This document shows positions 13,106-26,600 of a DNA stretch of 64,000 nt, in pieces; the first letter of the stretch is position 1, and every line of letters begins with the position of its first letter. The notes under the pieces were generated by a model. It was not told the DNA's origin, did no database searches, and saw only the letters and a list, made by a program, of their open reading frames with translations. The DNA is taken from positions 8,432,001 to 8,496,000 of the forward strand of contig CM082580.2 in assembly GCA_040954595.2 (NCBI GenBank). Reading direction: 5' to 3'. Origin of the DNA: Balanoglossus misakiensis. Taxonomy: Eukaryota > Hemichordata. Made by a program: the position numbers and the translations under genes.

Positions 13106-14520
13106 GTCGTCAGAAGCTGCCGTGGCTTTCAGCAGAACAGTTGATGACTGGGGGTTAATTCTTGTATACGAAGCGACGTGTTTGCAGAGTTCGCACAGGA
13201 AATCTATCGGCCAGATTTGCTGTCATCCCGACGACGAGCCCGCCTCCGCGATTCATCCTCGTCGAGGGCCACGCTGGAAATCTCGTTCGACAACTGCTCT
13301 CCGGCGCCAAGAACGTGATCACAAGCACACTGTCGTCCGCGAGTTGATCTAAGAGATATAGGATACTAAAGTTAATGATATGGGAAAAAAACTCTCAGCA
13401 ATGGAATGAGAAATGTTACGTTCCCTCTTCTAAAAAGTCGTTTGCTATAAAGACGTATGGTTATAGCGTATTCGCAATCTTGATGACTGGCAACGTTTGT
13501 GTCGTAAGATTTGCCCTTAACGCAAATAGAATGATGCCCATTTGCCATATAACCGTTACACGGCTGAGAAAATAAATTTTGTCAGCGTTTCTTTTGACAG
13601 TCTCCAATGTAACTTTGAAAGCTGTCCTGTTCGTGCCTTGCTCAATGGATATTTCTCCACTAAATGGCACTAATCCATTATTGCCGCCCTTTGATCGGCT
13701 TAACTTGGCGGCTTTCACGTTAAAGAACACCTCGCTATGCGTAAACGATGTTTGTCTTTGTAAGGTGTTCGAAATACACCCTGCATTCGCACCATCTAAA
13801 AACAAGAATTTTAAAGTTGGGATGTTAACGATATTTTGAAGGCAATATGGATGGTTCAACCTTGTGAAAGATAAGTTACTGAGACTGTTGGTTTGGTCGG
13901 GTTACTTTCGTTTAACCCATCTGTATAGGGTCGAACCAATCCATGTGAATTTACCGGTGTTCTGGAGGGACTTTCCGGGAAGGTTGACTACACGACCGTA
14001 CCCGCACTTGTCCGATAACAGTCACACGTCCAAAGATGATATTTTCCCGCAAAGTTGTAATTAATAGCCACGCAGAAGCGATGATGTAAACTCGATCGCT
14101 CGGCTCTGTCCAGTGAGTGAGTACGGTGCCAATCTCATTCAATTACACAGTTATTGACGTGAGCTCTGCCGGGCTTCTGTCCTGTCCACACGCTGCGGTG
14201 GTGAATAGAGGAACCGGTCGCAACTCCATGGTATTTATAGGTTTTGGGCTTCTGGTGGAGGGCAGGCGGCAAGCAGCACACACAGTGAATGAGCAGGCAC
14301 GAACGAACTCTATCAGCGGCAAGATCGTTGCCAACGCTTTGTATACAGTCACGGCACTGTTGGTTTATCGACGGCGATAAATTCTGCCGTTGGTTCCCTG
14401 ACAGTTTCTAAACACCGCCCCCACACGTCATTCATTACGTCACCACAGTGCCATCTGGGGACCGTGGTTATATTGCTCTTGCAATAAGGGATAAGCGTTA
14501 ACAGCAAAGCCAAAATACGA

Positions 14521-14595
14521 GACGGCGAATTCATGCAGTGACTCTAAATTTGAGTTCATCGGACAATCTGGACATTCTATGCAGAATTCGCCGTC
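14521..14595. repeat. Imperfect inverted repeat with 42-base loop
   Basis: The arm at 14521-14537 (GACGGCGAATTCATGCA) is the reverse complement of the arm at 14580-14595 except for one extra base. The loop carries its own small near-palindrome around AAATTT, so a nested hairpin is possible. Function unknown. Confidence 0.8.
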
Positions 14596-14693
14596 TGCAG
14601 CGTCGGCGCGAGATCGATAGTAAATATCGCTGCCCCGTAACGTGTCTTACAATTTTTTTTTAAATGGGCACAAAATACGAAATGTGTTTATAT

Positions 14694-14782
14694 AACAAAC
14701 AATAACAATAGCAATAAAAATAATAAAATAATAATAATAACAATCCATCCATCCGTCCGTCCGTCCTTTCATCCATTCATCT
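14694..14782. repeat. AAT/AAC-rich tract followed by (CATC/CGTC)n
   Basis: Interrupted AATA/ATAA units pass into CCATC, CGTC and CATT units. Ordinary compound microsatellite. Confidence 0.9.
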
Positions 14783-16173
14783 ACCGTGAGCTTCTGAAAA
14801 AATAAAATGCTAGCCTGCAGACATCCATTTTACGCTCGAAAGAATAGTGTAAGGCGCGATGGTATTTTTAGGAAAAAAATCAATGCTTTGCCATCTTTCG
14901 AGCGTTTACTCAGAAATGAGTGATATGGTGTGGATAATGCGGCTGGTCGGAAGCCCACACCGTTTGCTTCTGACGAATATTCTCCCCGCCATTTTTCATT
15001 AGCAGCGTAGGTTTGGTCGGTTGAACTTGCATTGATGGAGATCGCCGGTAATTGCGAAGTGGTGCGTCTATACCCGATCTCCTCCGGGGGCTACACACTA
15101 TGGACGGTGTTTCGTCGACGATCAAAAACGATTTGAGAGCACGGAAGTACTTTGTCTGGTCAAGCGAACGATCGAACGTAATCCCAAATATACTAGTACA
15201 TGATGTATATAGCTCGTACATCGTGAGAACACTCACGCGAATCTGCGAGTAAGCCGAATGCGGTTTCCAGTTTATGTTATCGTGATTTTACTCATTAGTA
15301 TGGTCGCTCGTCACCTGAACGAAATGCCCCATAATTTTCTGCGATGGCGCGAACATGAACATCGTCCTTGGCTCTAGTCCTCGTGTCAATATTTACCCCT
15401 GTCTTTTAAAGTTATACTGCCTCTTTAATTCTGCCAGAATGCGACGAGTCTGTTTGCGGCGACGTCATGCCAATGTTTGCTGCGTGGTCCTTACCGGTGA
15501 TGCGGTTGGTCGTTAAATCCCTCCACGTTAAAAAAAAGTCGCGATATACTGGAGATTTTGGCGCGAAAGGGTGCTAAAATGGGTGTAAGTTTTAAAAATT
15601 TCTAGCCGCAAGCCTTAAGGACATGCAAAGTGTATGGATCCATTGCTTCTTATGTAATAATAACCGCCATGCATTAGAGCAATACAGATTGGATATTTTG
15701 CGCTCTCCAATATTAATGAACACGAGCCACTGACGCTTAATTCAATCACGACAGTCGACGCTATATTTGCAGTATACCTTGCGACTGAACAGTAAACATA
15801 ACGCCTCATTACTCCGAGGAGTTCGGGAATTCCCTTGTGTCTCATCGGTGACGTTGGGGATTTACGCCGGGACTCGTAGAATGATGTCCCGTCGCAAAAC
15901 CACAAAATTGTCGAAATAGGTCCGGATGGTCAGTGCCGCTCGTCGTTATCATTTTCAAAAATTATACAGAGAAAATAAAAAATAAAATGCAATAAAATAA
16001 AGTAAGAGTCAATAAACATACGCGAGGAAACATATGTCCAGTTACAACAGTTCCGCCGACGCTCACGACGTCGCCGGGAGGCAGGGCGACCTTCATACGT
16101 CATATAGTCCCTTACTGCTGTTCTATAGAGTAATTATGAACGAGGGTAGTGTATCGGCAATGGGGTAAAATAT

Positions 16174-16193
16174 TATATAATATATATTATATA
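16174..16193. repeat. Perfect 20-base AT-only palindrome
   Basis: Every position pairs with its mirror around 16183/16184. It is AT-only, so it may be no more than low-complexity sequence. Confidence 0.85.
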
Positions 16194-17651
16194 TAAATGA
16201 TAAGTCGTACCCTGGAAATACAAGACTTAATGAAAACTAGACGATCGGTTTACTTCACTGGGATCGTCGCCACACTTATTACTACTCCCCTCTGTTGATA
16301 TTACCGATTTCTATTGAACAAACATTATTGCGGAGGGTACCGTACATTAGGCCATATATACTCAGAAGGGTTAATATTAGCCTACAAGCTGGCGCTATTT
16401 TTATAGGAAAGCTGTAGCGCGTTTTTATTAGTGTTAACATGACCCAAAATCAGTCGTCAGTACCTGCCTCTCTCGGGTGTACCATCATGTCGTACGTTAC
16501 ATTCGCCAAGCGATGTGCGTCTATATGTCTTATGGCATTAACAAAAGTATCAGCAAATTTCAGCTGAACATGTGCAAAATATCTTAGGTTGCACTCCGGC
16601 CCCTCTTATACAGCTTTATATAAGGATAGATATCGTGAGTTGTCTGCGAAAAGTATGGAAATGTAATTGCACTTTTTTGTATTCGCCGGCAAATAGCTGC
16701 AGTGCGATTTATCTCGGTTAGTGTAGCTATGACCGGAATGGTTGTTGCGATCACGACTCCTCTCTTTGTCGGGTGAAAATGATTCTTGTTGACTTAACTC
16801 ACTGTCGCAAAAACGACGACATGTCAGCAGTATTGCAGACAGCTGAGGACATACCCGGCGGCCATATTGGACAGGGACATTGGACAATGGAAATATTAAT
16901 AATGCAAATGGTATATAGGCCTCTTGGGCTTCAAACCACTCGTCTTTTCCCCTGACCGCTTTATATACTCGTGCTGAAGCGCCGCCCTAGCCCGTCGCGA
17001 GGATTGTCGAGATGATGGATTTCATCGATGTTTTTATCGCTCTCAATCGGGGAATCGGCTATTGCTGGCCTCAATGTAGTCTCAGTTCTGCCCCGTCCTC
17101 TTTAACGTCGCTGTCTTCCAATTGGTATGCAAGAAACGAAAGGGAAAATTGCGCGCTTGCTGCGTTCGTTCATTGAAACTTCCTAATAAGATATTAATGG
17201 TTCAATAATGTCCCGTTGAAAGGGCTTTCTAAGGATGAATGAAACGGACGCGGTGTATCGATGGAATTCAATTACGAACAAGGCCGAGCGGTGGTCTCCC
17301 CTGCCCCTGGTACTCAATATAACCCTTATAAAAAATGTCTGTTCCTTTATGTTCGTATCGATTGAAATGTACATTTCCGATTTAGCAATGCATACCTGTT
17401 TCGTGACCGCAGCTTGCGGACTTGTCTTTGTATATACCTGCCTGCGTGATTACCATTCACAATGCCCAGTTAGCAATTAAACAGACATGCCTAGGAACTA
17501 CCCTATTTTAAAATCTGGCATTTTGTGAAACAGTCGCCTGACGAACATTGTGTACCATCTGAAAATGGAATGTGAAATATGTTTTACTGGCAGCCACTAT
17601 ATACTAACACGTAACAGTTAATTGTTATCCGATCATTTCGGACTCCAATCT

Positions 17652-17804
17652 AATCAATCAACAATCAATCAATCAATCAATCAATCAGTCAGTCAGTCAG
17701 TCAGTCAGTCATTCAATCAATCAAGTAAGCAATAAAGCATTCAATCACGAAATCAATCAATCAATCAATCAACCAACCATCAATCCAGCCAGCCAGCCAG
17801 CCAA
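17652..17804. repeat. Compound (ATCA)n-(AGTC)n-(CCAG)n tetranucleotide array
   Basis: The array runs from ATCA units through AGTC units, back to ATCA and ends in AGCC units. A separate short CAATC run follows at 17852-17870. This is the longest microsatellite in the window. Confidence 0.95.
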
Positions 17805-18805
17805 CTGAGGCTCCGCCTGCCTGTTTGTCTGTTTCTCTGTATATCTACATACAATCCAATCCAATCCAATTCTTAAACACATACTTGTATCAGACAGGCA
17901 AAATGACAGATAGGGTATGATTATGTGCGTCCGTTCATCCAAATGCCTCCTTGCACTTTTAATAAAAACATCTCTGTCGTAAATTCTAAGACACATTATA
18001 TGTTAAGTGACAATAATTCATCGCCAGTCAATTTGTTTTATCCATAGGACTTATACTTCTCAAATTCACGACAGCGTTGGGCACTTTCTGAGAGAAAGAA
18101 TACATTTTTCGAAAAAGGTAAAACTAAATAATGCCGTGCAGAGTGTGGACAGTATGCGTATATTGAAAGTGTGTCTAAGCTGAAGCGAGATTACATGTTA
18201 ATGCACATTTATAGCCATTAAATGGCGCTCTAATTTCGTCTAAGACAGATGTTATTGAATATTGTCGTTGCAATCTGAGCATCTCCTTTCATTTCCCTTG
18301 TCTTCAATTGGTGTTCAAAGACACAATGTCTGAAAGTAAATTTTACGACCATTCAAATGAATAGGAAAAAAATAGAATAAAACGTCGTCAATAAGCAGGG
18401 TATTTGTTTATGATATTCCCTGGTTCTGATCTCTCTCTGCCTTTCAGTTGAGTCAATTGATTACAGTGGTAAGAATCCATTCCTATAAGTAGTACGGAAA
18501 CCGTTTCTTCGATTTGAAAATAAAATCGATTCAACATAAAAACCAATCAAATATTTTATGTTAACACAGGATGGAGCGTACAGGTACCTCGTTCCTGAAT
18601 GATTGATGACTATGTAAAAGAGCAACTAGTAAAATCGGTGGCCTAAATTTAAGGGTCAAGCCGCGGGAGGATCCGTTAAGCATATGTGGGCTTGGGAAGC
18701 TTATTTAATTTTGTCGCTAAAAACTTCACAAAGTAGTAGGTGTTATTTGCCACCATCCGCGGAATTCACTAAACCCCATGTCGTTGGGGATATTGCCCAC
18801 ACAGA

Positions 18806-18824
18806 TCACGTGAATATCACGTGA
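18806..18824. promoter_or_regulatory. Paired CACGTG E-boxes 11 bases apart
   Basis: CACGTG occurs at 18807-18812 and again at 18818-18823. The 10-base word ATCACGTGAA/ATCACGTGAA-like unit is directly repeated at an 11-base period, close to one helical turn. CACGTG is the consensus for bHLH-ZIP factors of the USF/MYC/CLOCK class. Activity here is inference only; no gene start is nearby. Confidence 0.3.
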
Positions 18825-19869
18825 ACATAAAATATTAGCATGTTCTTTCCTCCAGGCACGAGGAAGTGTTTGCGGCGACTTTAAATGTCGTTCGGATGTG
18901 TGTTTTTCCATCTTATTGCAGAAGTAGTAACAAAGCTTTTAAGTTTAATGTCGTGTGTGAAAGGTAGCGTTTACGGCCGTTGACGCAATTTGAAACGCGA
19001 TGATAAATTCCGATATAAACAGTATGCCCTGTGACATGCTAAACGACGAAACGACCGTTTATAGTACCGCGAGCTTTTACAGCGACATCAGACCATCACC
19101 CTATAGAAATAATCCCTCGAAAGCCATTTGGTATGATTTCTCGGGTTACTGTTTGAATAAAAGCTGCTCTGTTGACATGTCTGCCGGTTCTTGATAATCG
19201 CAACAAAATCCGAAAATAAGTGGTTGTGTTGGCAGTCAACAGTTGTGGATATACTCTAGACCAGGACGAACCTTTCAATTTTCATCATTCGTCCTCTTTT
19301 CGCTGTCGATAAAAAATATCTGACGTCGGGGGTAAGGCAGGGTGATGTAGGCTCTTAAGAACCTCTCCTGTTAAAGCACTCATCGAGATGGCGTCATTTT
19401 AGCGACCACATATTAACTCCACAATTAAGCTTTAAATATAATCGAGTATTGCCCTCCTATGACATCCTGTGGGTAGGCTAAACGATTAACAGGTCTCCTA
19501 TAGAGCTATCTCGATGAAGACGCGTCATTTTCCCTATCACATCTTAGTGATATTAACACAAGCACTCGCAAGACCCCAGCGATAATGCACCAAGAAGCGT
19601 CGTTCAACAGAACTGATATCCATGACAAGCTACTCATCACGCGCTCGTTGGATGAACCCATTGATGTCTGCCTCGGCGCAGATTGAACGCTGACAGGCAA
19701 AATGCATTAATAGTTGATGCGCAGCGTATTCTGTGGTCTCAACGTCTTTTCATCAAACTGCAGATTTTAGATGTTGATGTGACCTTGCGTAAATTATTAA
19801 TGTTCACACGCCAAGTCAGGAAAATGACGAAGCTAGCGCATATATTACACATGAACATGGATTTTCATC

Positions 19870-19904
19870 GACAGACAGACGGACGGACAGACAGATAGAC
19901 AGAC
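19870..19904. repeat. (ACAG/ACGG)n microsatellite
   Basis: GACA and GACG units repeat with a single GATA interruption. Confidence 0.9.
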
Positions 19905-20475
19905 GAGAAATGCGGGCAATCTCTACCTATACGTATCAGACTGCAAAACGACAATCGGAACCCCGAGAGACCCGAATTGCCAAGTCATGCGGTATTAATA
20001 CAGATCAACCTGTTATGGTAAAATAACGCGCCACGTGCATTCTGGGTAGGGAAATAATTTCGCGTGTTTGCGAGAATGCACTTGCGACTAATGGTAATAT
20101 TTATGAGGCGAGCTGCCGCAAAACACTCGGCTGGCAGTATGTTATGCCTTTATTGCCAATTTATCGTCATTTGCTCGTCTATGTTCCAAATCGGTCGTAA
20201 ACGTACCGGTATCAAACGTTAATTGCCTCCCTGTTGCTGTGGTGACTAGCCTTTTCGTAAGAAACATGTATACGCAGGAAAGCGTTTTGTTGTTCATGAA
20301 TTACTTCCTTTTCAGTAAATAGTGAAATAGTTTTTGCTTACTATGGCATAACTTTTTGTAAAACACGCCGTTGGGATCTCCCGGTTCATTTCACAAAGAA
20401 TCTCTAAAGAGATATCCAAAAGGCTTATACAAAATATGAATTCGCTTATTCCTTTCAAGGAAGACATGAAACGCG

Positions 20476-20497
20476 TAGAGAGAGAGAGAGACAGACA
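20476..20497. repeat. Short (AG)n-GACA tract
   Basis: Seven AG units followed by a GACAGACA tail, similar in composition to the 1519-1576 array. Confidence 0.85.
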
Positions 20498-23400
20498 TTT
20501 TAGAGAAAGTTGGAACTCGTGAAACCGAATTCAATAAATGGAACCACGGAAAAAATATCCGCTTGTTGACATCTCCGGCAAGTGATAAACACTTCCCTGA
20601 ATGCCTTTTTTCTGTGTTAACTCAATTGATGATTTAATTAAGTATTCCCGTGTGGGAATATGTAAGCGTAATAATAGCGAAATTCCTGCCTATTTTTCAG
20701 TGCGTTGTTTGAGATTTCTCGTGAAAACGTATGCGTGCTGCGACCTTTGACAAGAATTAAGTGATTTTTAATTGAGTACAACAGGAATCATTAAGTACCT
20801 CAAATTGACACTCGTGACCAATCACAACCGGAAAATGAGTACGACAGATGTCCTTGCAAGCAATCGCCAAGGAAAATTTTCCAGCATTCGTGCATGGAAA
20901 ATGCGGAGATTTTTTTCGAGCCAAGGGCAAGGCCATTGCGCGAACATGAACGAACTTTCCTAATTGCATTGAAGGCATATACCTCGCCGTTGATTATTTC
21001 CATGTGAGTAAATTTTGTAGCTTTGAAATGTCCCTCAAAGACGACTCGAAAGTGCCCCATAAAAATGGACTTACGGTAACCATGTTTACCTAGCCGAACA
21101 ACAACAACACGCTCTCATGAGATCTTGAGCTAAAATACAGTCAACTTGAAAATAATTCAGATGGCACAACGCGCATGACAATACGTATTGGTCAAGGAAA
21201 CAGTTCGACCTATTTGAGCACATAGATACTACAATATTCTTTTTGAGGAATATCCACAGACAGCGGGCGGCCTGGAGCGGCCTAAGATTACCTCACCACC
21301 GCGTAGAATTCACTCACCGACTATCTGCTGCAACAATCAGGCTATAGAGCAAACTCCTCAAACACAATTACTCAATTACGTGGCATGTATGGCTTAGACA
21401 CGTGGCAATGCAGCCCTCGAATGGAAGACTAAACTACTTCCCCGGGGCAATCACCATTACCTCTCGTAAACCCAGCACTATATGCTAAACAGTAGTAAAT
21501 ATTAACTTTAGGAGCGAGCAACGGCGATCGCTATCTCAACGCTGTCTGCGAAACGATATTCCTCAGCAGATTATAATGTTCCCTCTTAATTAAAACTAAT
21601 AAGAATCCATCTCTGCATTACAGTGCCATAGTACTGCATCGGTGGTGACTGTGGCTTTTAAACTGTGAAGTGTGGTGATAATGTTTCATGCACATTTTAA
21701 TACACCGTTTTGTGAGAATTTTACGGCCCCTATTATCCATCGCAGATTAGGGAAGATATGGTGATGGCGAAAGTTACACTTGCAAGCTTATGAATTGATC
21801 CTTTGCTAACAAAACGTAAAATGATATTAGTTGAAGGCAAATCCATTTTCATTTCTCCTTATAAAACAACCGTATCCAATCGCGGCATGTAATTGTGGGG
21901 ATTCATGTCAAAGTAGCGACTATAGCGCCAGCATGAAATAAAAATCTTCTGCGGACCCGGCCCCACAGCCAGAGCACAATACACTCCACTATCTGTGGAA
22001 TTTTGAGTTGAGAACGTGGAATTTCGAACATTTGTCCGCAATTAAGTTTCTTACAGAGTGCATCTCTCGTATTTTCTCATTTCCTTCGGATGTCATTTTT
22101 CATTCACGCCGACAGAAAGGCCGCTGGACGAATCGAATAATATGAAAGAAGATAAATTCTCGCAATATATCTAATATTGATATTCTAACTATGCGCGGAT
22201 CATCCCTTTGTATTTTCACACTTACTTTTATGCACTCAATATAAATCGATAAATCGATAAACCAAACGACAATCGATGGCGCAATTCCCATTACACAAAA
22301 CCGAAATCTATCAACTCAGCTGTTAGAATTTGCAGACTATGTGACGCACTATATGGTCATTCAATTTTGACAATGCGAAAAATGCAGTTAATTAAGAATA
22401 TTGCGAAAATGCGGCTATATGTTGCGAGCTTTCAGTCTTGTGGGGGAATTGCTGCCGACTGAACGGTCAATATGCAATCCATGCATTCAGCGAGTAACAC
22501 AACGTTTCCCTATATCAATCTTAATTAGCATTCATCCTATTCCCGAGAATGAACAATGCAATGTGTGCGGTGTATAATGAAGGGAATGGAAAAAAAAACT
22601 GCAGTATATAGTTCAGACTTTATTGATACATCAAACTTCAGTCAGAGTGAGTCAACAGACGTCGATAGATCGTTTAGTCACAAAGATGATGACTTAGTCC
22701 ATAAAGCTAGTTTACATCTTAATACCACTGCAGACATCATTTCTACACAACCCCTTTGAGACACTCTTCTGATCGCAGTTGTGAGTGTCCAAAGTAACTT
22801 TTTAATAGGCCTGTTGGCGATGGCAATCTTTCACCGTATATACATGTACCTTTTAATATTTCACTTGACCCGTTGTGATCTTGCATGAAGTTAGAGTGAA
22901 TATATTCAACGCAGGGTTTGCATCCAGTTTTTCGTTGTTATCAGTAATGGATTTGGGACTATTTTCCGTCGTAAAAAAGGTTTTCCCCAGATATTAAGAA
23001 AAAACTCGTTTGTGGTCTCCATATGCTCCCTGCAAAAAAAGTCAAACCGCTGTCAGCATTGGTCAGGCGCAATTGGAAAGATAGTGATTTTTTCATTGAC
23101 ATTCATTAACAATGAGAGGGGAATTCCTCTACTTCCGTTTAAATAGCGAGATTCGATACTAGTTACGCATTTCCCCGAGACACAGGCGAACTTCAATTTT
23201 TATTCATAAACTTCCATGTCTGTCTGAGTGGAAACATCTCTGATATCTTGTGGACTCAGAGAAAAGTTATAGGACCAGTAAGAGCTTACCCCCAAACTTT
23301 AGAATACACAAAATACGTGACTATACGTGATATTCCAAACTAACTGATCTGTTAAGACGGCGGCGGTGTAGGGGAATAATTTACCCCCCACAGATGGCAT

Positions 23401-23546
23401 GTGATGTTTCTGTTGGATAACGCACAAGGACAAATCAAATGCAATCGATCTTGTTTGCGTGTCCATTGACTAATTGCAACCTGTGAAGCAAAACTAACAA
23501 AGAAAATTATGACTACACGTGTTTGACAGGTGTTTGACTTTTTCAG

Positions 23547-23688
23547 GGCTTGGCACAATATCGATCCGTTATTATCGACTTCACTGGGGGAGGTGTTGAT
23601 GAATGAAAAGCCTGTCCAATTACGCAATGGGTGTGTCATCGATCCAAGTTTGTTAGCTGCACACGATCCAAGGCGCCTGATGACAAAG
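23547..23688 (+). CDS. Candidate orphan internal exon, product unknown
   Basis: A 142-base open segment lies between a good acceptor (TGTTTGACTTTTTCAG, ending at 23546) and a strong donor (AAG followed by GTGAGT at 23689). It would enter with two bases of a codon supplied by the previous exon and leave in phase 0. It encodes 47 residues that read like a compact soluble protein segment, with a D-P-L-L-S-T-S-L-G-E motif, N-E-K-P-V-Q-L, one cysteine and I-D-P-S-L-L-A-A-H-D-P-R-R. There is no signal peptide, membrane span or family motif that I know. I could not find neighbouring exons, so this could be a chance splice-site pair. A 119-codon frame on the opposite strand (23711-23352) overlaps it and looks like its antisense shadow. 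Confidence 0.3.
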
Positions 23689-26600
23689 GTGAGTGAGCAT
23701 TTCGCATACACGCGATATAGTCAAGTCTATGCGCTTTCTTGAACTTAAAATGGTAAAGTCTGGATCAAGTAACTGGCTCAAGAGTATATTGGTAAACAAA
23801 GCAAACAAGCACACAACTAAACAAGGGACTTTGTCAAAGGATACGTGGATTTCTTTGGGTACTATCGTAAGTGATCCCAGGTCATTTCAGAGTTTTCCAA
23901 AAGACTGAGTCCACCCTTACCGCACGCGCGTACTTGTTCTACATCTACACTGGCGACAAATTGATAAACAAAGCAAGTTTGCGGGAGAAAAGACACATGA
24001 TGGGAAAGTGGCATTGCCTTCTTCTAAAATCAGAACCGTGCGACTGATTACATAACGGTTAAATTGACCACACAAGTATGTAAATTTGGTCTCCGACGAC
24101 ATTTGAATATCGCATGTCGTCCGCGCACCCAAGCATAAAGGGGGAATTTTAAAGAGAGCTTAATATTGTACTTGTGAATCAACTGGTAGTGTTTGAAAGA
24201 ATTGTTCAAAGTTAAGGGAGGGACTCTGGGGCTTTGGACGTGATGACCGACGACAGTTGCTCAGGAGCGAGTTCATCGACTGCACTTCCGTGTTTCCGGA
24301 TAACCGGTGTATTTTTCCGGGAAAGAAATACGTCAATATGGTGGCCTGGAGCAAATGAAATCAGTGGAAAGTTATAATGAATAGATCGATGAAAGATGGT
24401 TCGGGAAAATGAGATTGCGCGGCGTAGCGGTCCTTTTCAGGTCGCCGATAGCGAAGAAAGGCGGCTATTATCGGAGGTGAATTAATGTATTCTTAATGAC
24501 CGCGAAGTCTGTAGTGCTTGCTAATCGAATTTTCCGCGCTCGGAATGGCGAGAACAATGAAGCGAAAAAAAGGGAATGGGACGCGCGGAGGTCACGCGCG
24601 GAGAGGTGACTGTCATCTGCGTAGGGTCAAGTGGGCAGGATACGGCGGCATCGGTTTAACGCAAACATCCGGGGAGTAATTGAGTGGTCTGGCGACGTAA
24701 CGGGATAAGACTTAAATCTGTAGAGATAAAGGTGGCGATTTAGCTGTGTTCTTTTTTTTTATTGGCGGAGAAATATTCCGCTGTGATCGAACTGCGCTCT
24801 TCTGGCCTTGCCCTCTTTTTCGCAACCCCTTTCAAACAAACAGGAAACGGAGAGTTATACTTGATTCGCTCTCGTTATATCCGAATTAATAATCGACGGG
24901 GAGTTCTGAAACTCCAATCAAAGGAAGACACCACCATATGAACAGAAACATTATTGAATACTCATCATTAACACTTCCTGCAGACACCGTCTCATTAAAT
25001 TCGCAGGTCTCCCAAAAGGGATCAGGAAGCCCAGCGAGGCAGGAGCGATTATGTTTCCTCCACCTACTTAGACAAAGTCCCTTATCGAGATACGGGTCTA
25101 TAGTTTTCTGATTCGAGGGTGATTCAGACGAAAATGCCTGTCATGGGGCGAAATGATTCCCGGTGTTGAGTGTCGAATACCGTTCGATCGATACAGAACC
25201 GTCGATGTCATCGTCATCTGCGCTGTCCTAATGCACTCCGCGGTTTTTGCAATGAGTTATCTCGCCCTTCTGCGTGGAGCTTCCGCGGTTAATGACCACC
25301 GGGACACACGCAAATTGGCTGAAAATCAAGCGAAATTTGGTCTAATGATAACTTCCCAGGCAAGAATGAACGCACTCATTTTGCTGCATCCTTGGAGATA
25401 AATGGCGGAAGGGGACTGTATCGACCACCGCCGGAAATCTAATGAGGGTTGCTTTTCTTTGGCTTATCGGGCTGCCGCAATTCCATGGTCACCTTGCACT
25501 GTGTGTGTGCACCTACACATGACGCGGTTGTGATTCACGAAAGCTCACTTGCGGCAAATACGACAAGTACCCGTACTCGTGTCATTGACATTTCGTGACC
25601 GTAGCTATCACCAGCATATCACGTTCGTGCGAAACGACGGAAATGAAGGATTTGCAGACAGATACAGAGAAATCAACAGTTTTCCGGTTTCACTGGCCTA
25701 CCACACGGATGGGTAAATTTCATTTTGACATGGCTTGGGGTGAAATCCTATACCTACATATTTCGTATACAAAGCTTAAAGGCTTCCGTTTTGCACTATA
25801 CATGTACTGAGTTTGTATAAAATTGGTTTTCCAAGCTTTTATTTTGGGGGTCACGTGATGATAAAAGCTATGGCAATTCGAGGAACTGATCGGACCAAAA
25901 GAGATATTGCTGTAGAGCGGATGTAAACATTACAATGGACAGATCCATTCGGAGAGGCCAGGGACATCTTTGAAGATGTAAAAAAAGATATGTGAGCCTA
26001 TGTGTTTGTTTAAAATGTTAACATCACATCTCTTTAATTCAATTGACGTGTTGAACAATACACGGTGTGCCACTCAATACAGTATAAAAATCCGTTAACT
26101 GTCCACTTCTCTGGAAATTAGAAACTTCGGTTATTGGATTTATACGCCGTGTGCATTTATTCTGCACAAAATGACGTCCACAGGGGCTTGCATTCTTGTG
26201 TTTACATATAAGGTTAACGCATAATGTGACCAATCTGACGCGTTAAATGTTTCCTCAGCTGTTTCCCTCATGCCAGGATGTGTCATTTGTCATTCAAATG
26301 TTTTTCAAAGGTTTTTGCTTCTCGGTGATTTTTTTTCTTAGTGGCCAAGGGGCGTTTTGTCGATCGAATCAGAAGCTTCGTTAAGTTTAACGCTTTCGCT
26401 AAGTGATGGGGACCTTTATCTTAGAAGACATAAACATCGTGGCTTTACACCACGCATACTGACCGTACCCTACAAAACGCGACAGTAGAAACTGCAGTAT
26501 AACACATGCAGACCCTTCAAGCTTCAATTTGCTTCGCTTCCGTCTTTAATATGGAATCGCTCATCAGTTGTCTTATCACTCAGAGCAATATGCGTCACTG

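Noticed and set aside
23352-23711. 119-codon minus-strand frame
   Set aside because: Overlaps the candidate exon 23547-23688 on the other strand; that exon has better splice sites and composition, so this is probably the shadow.
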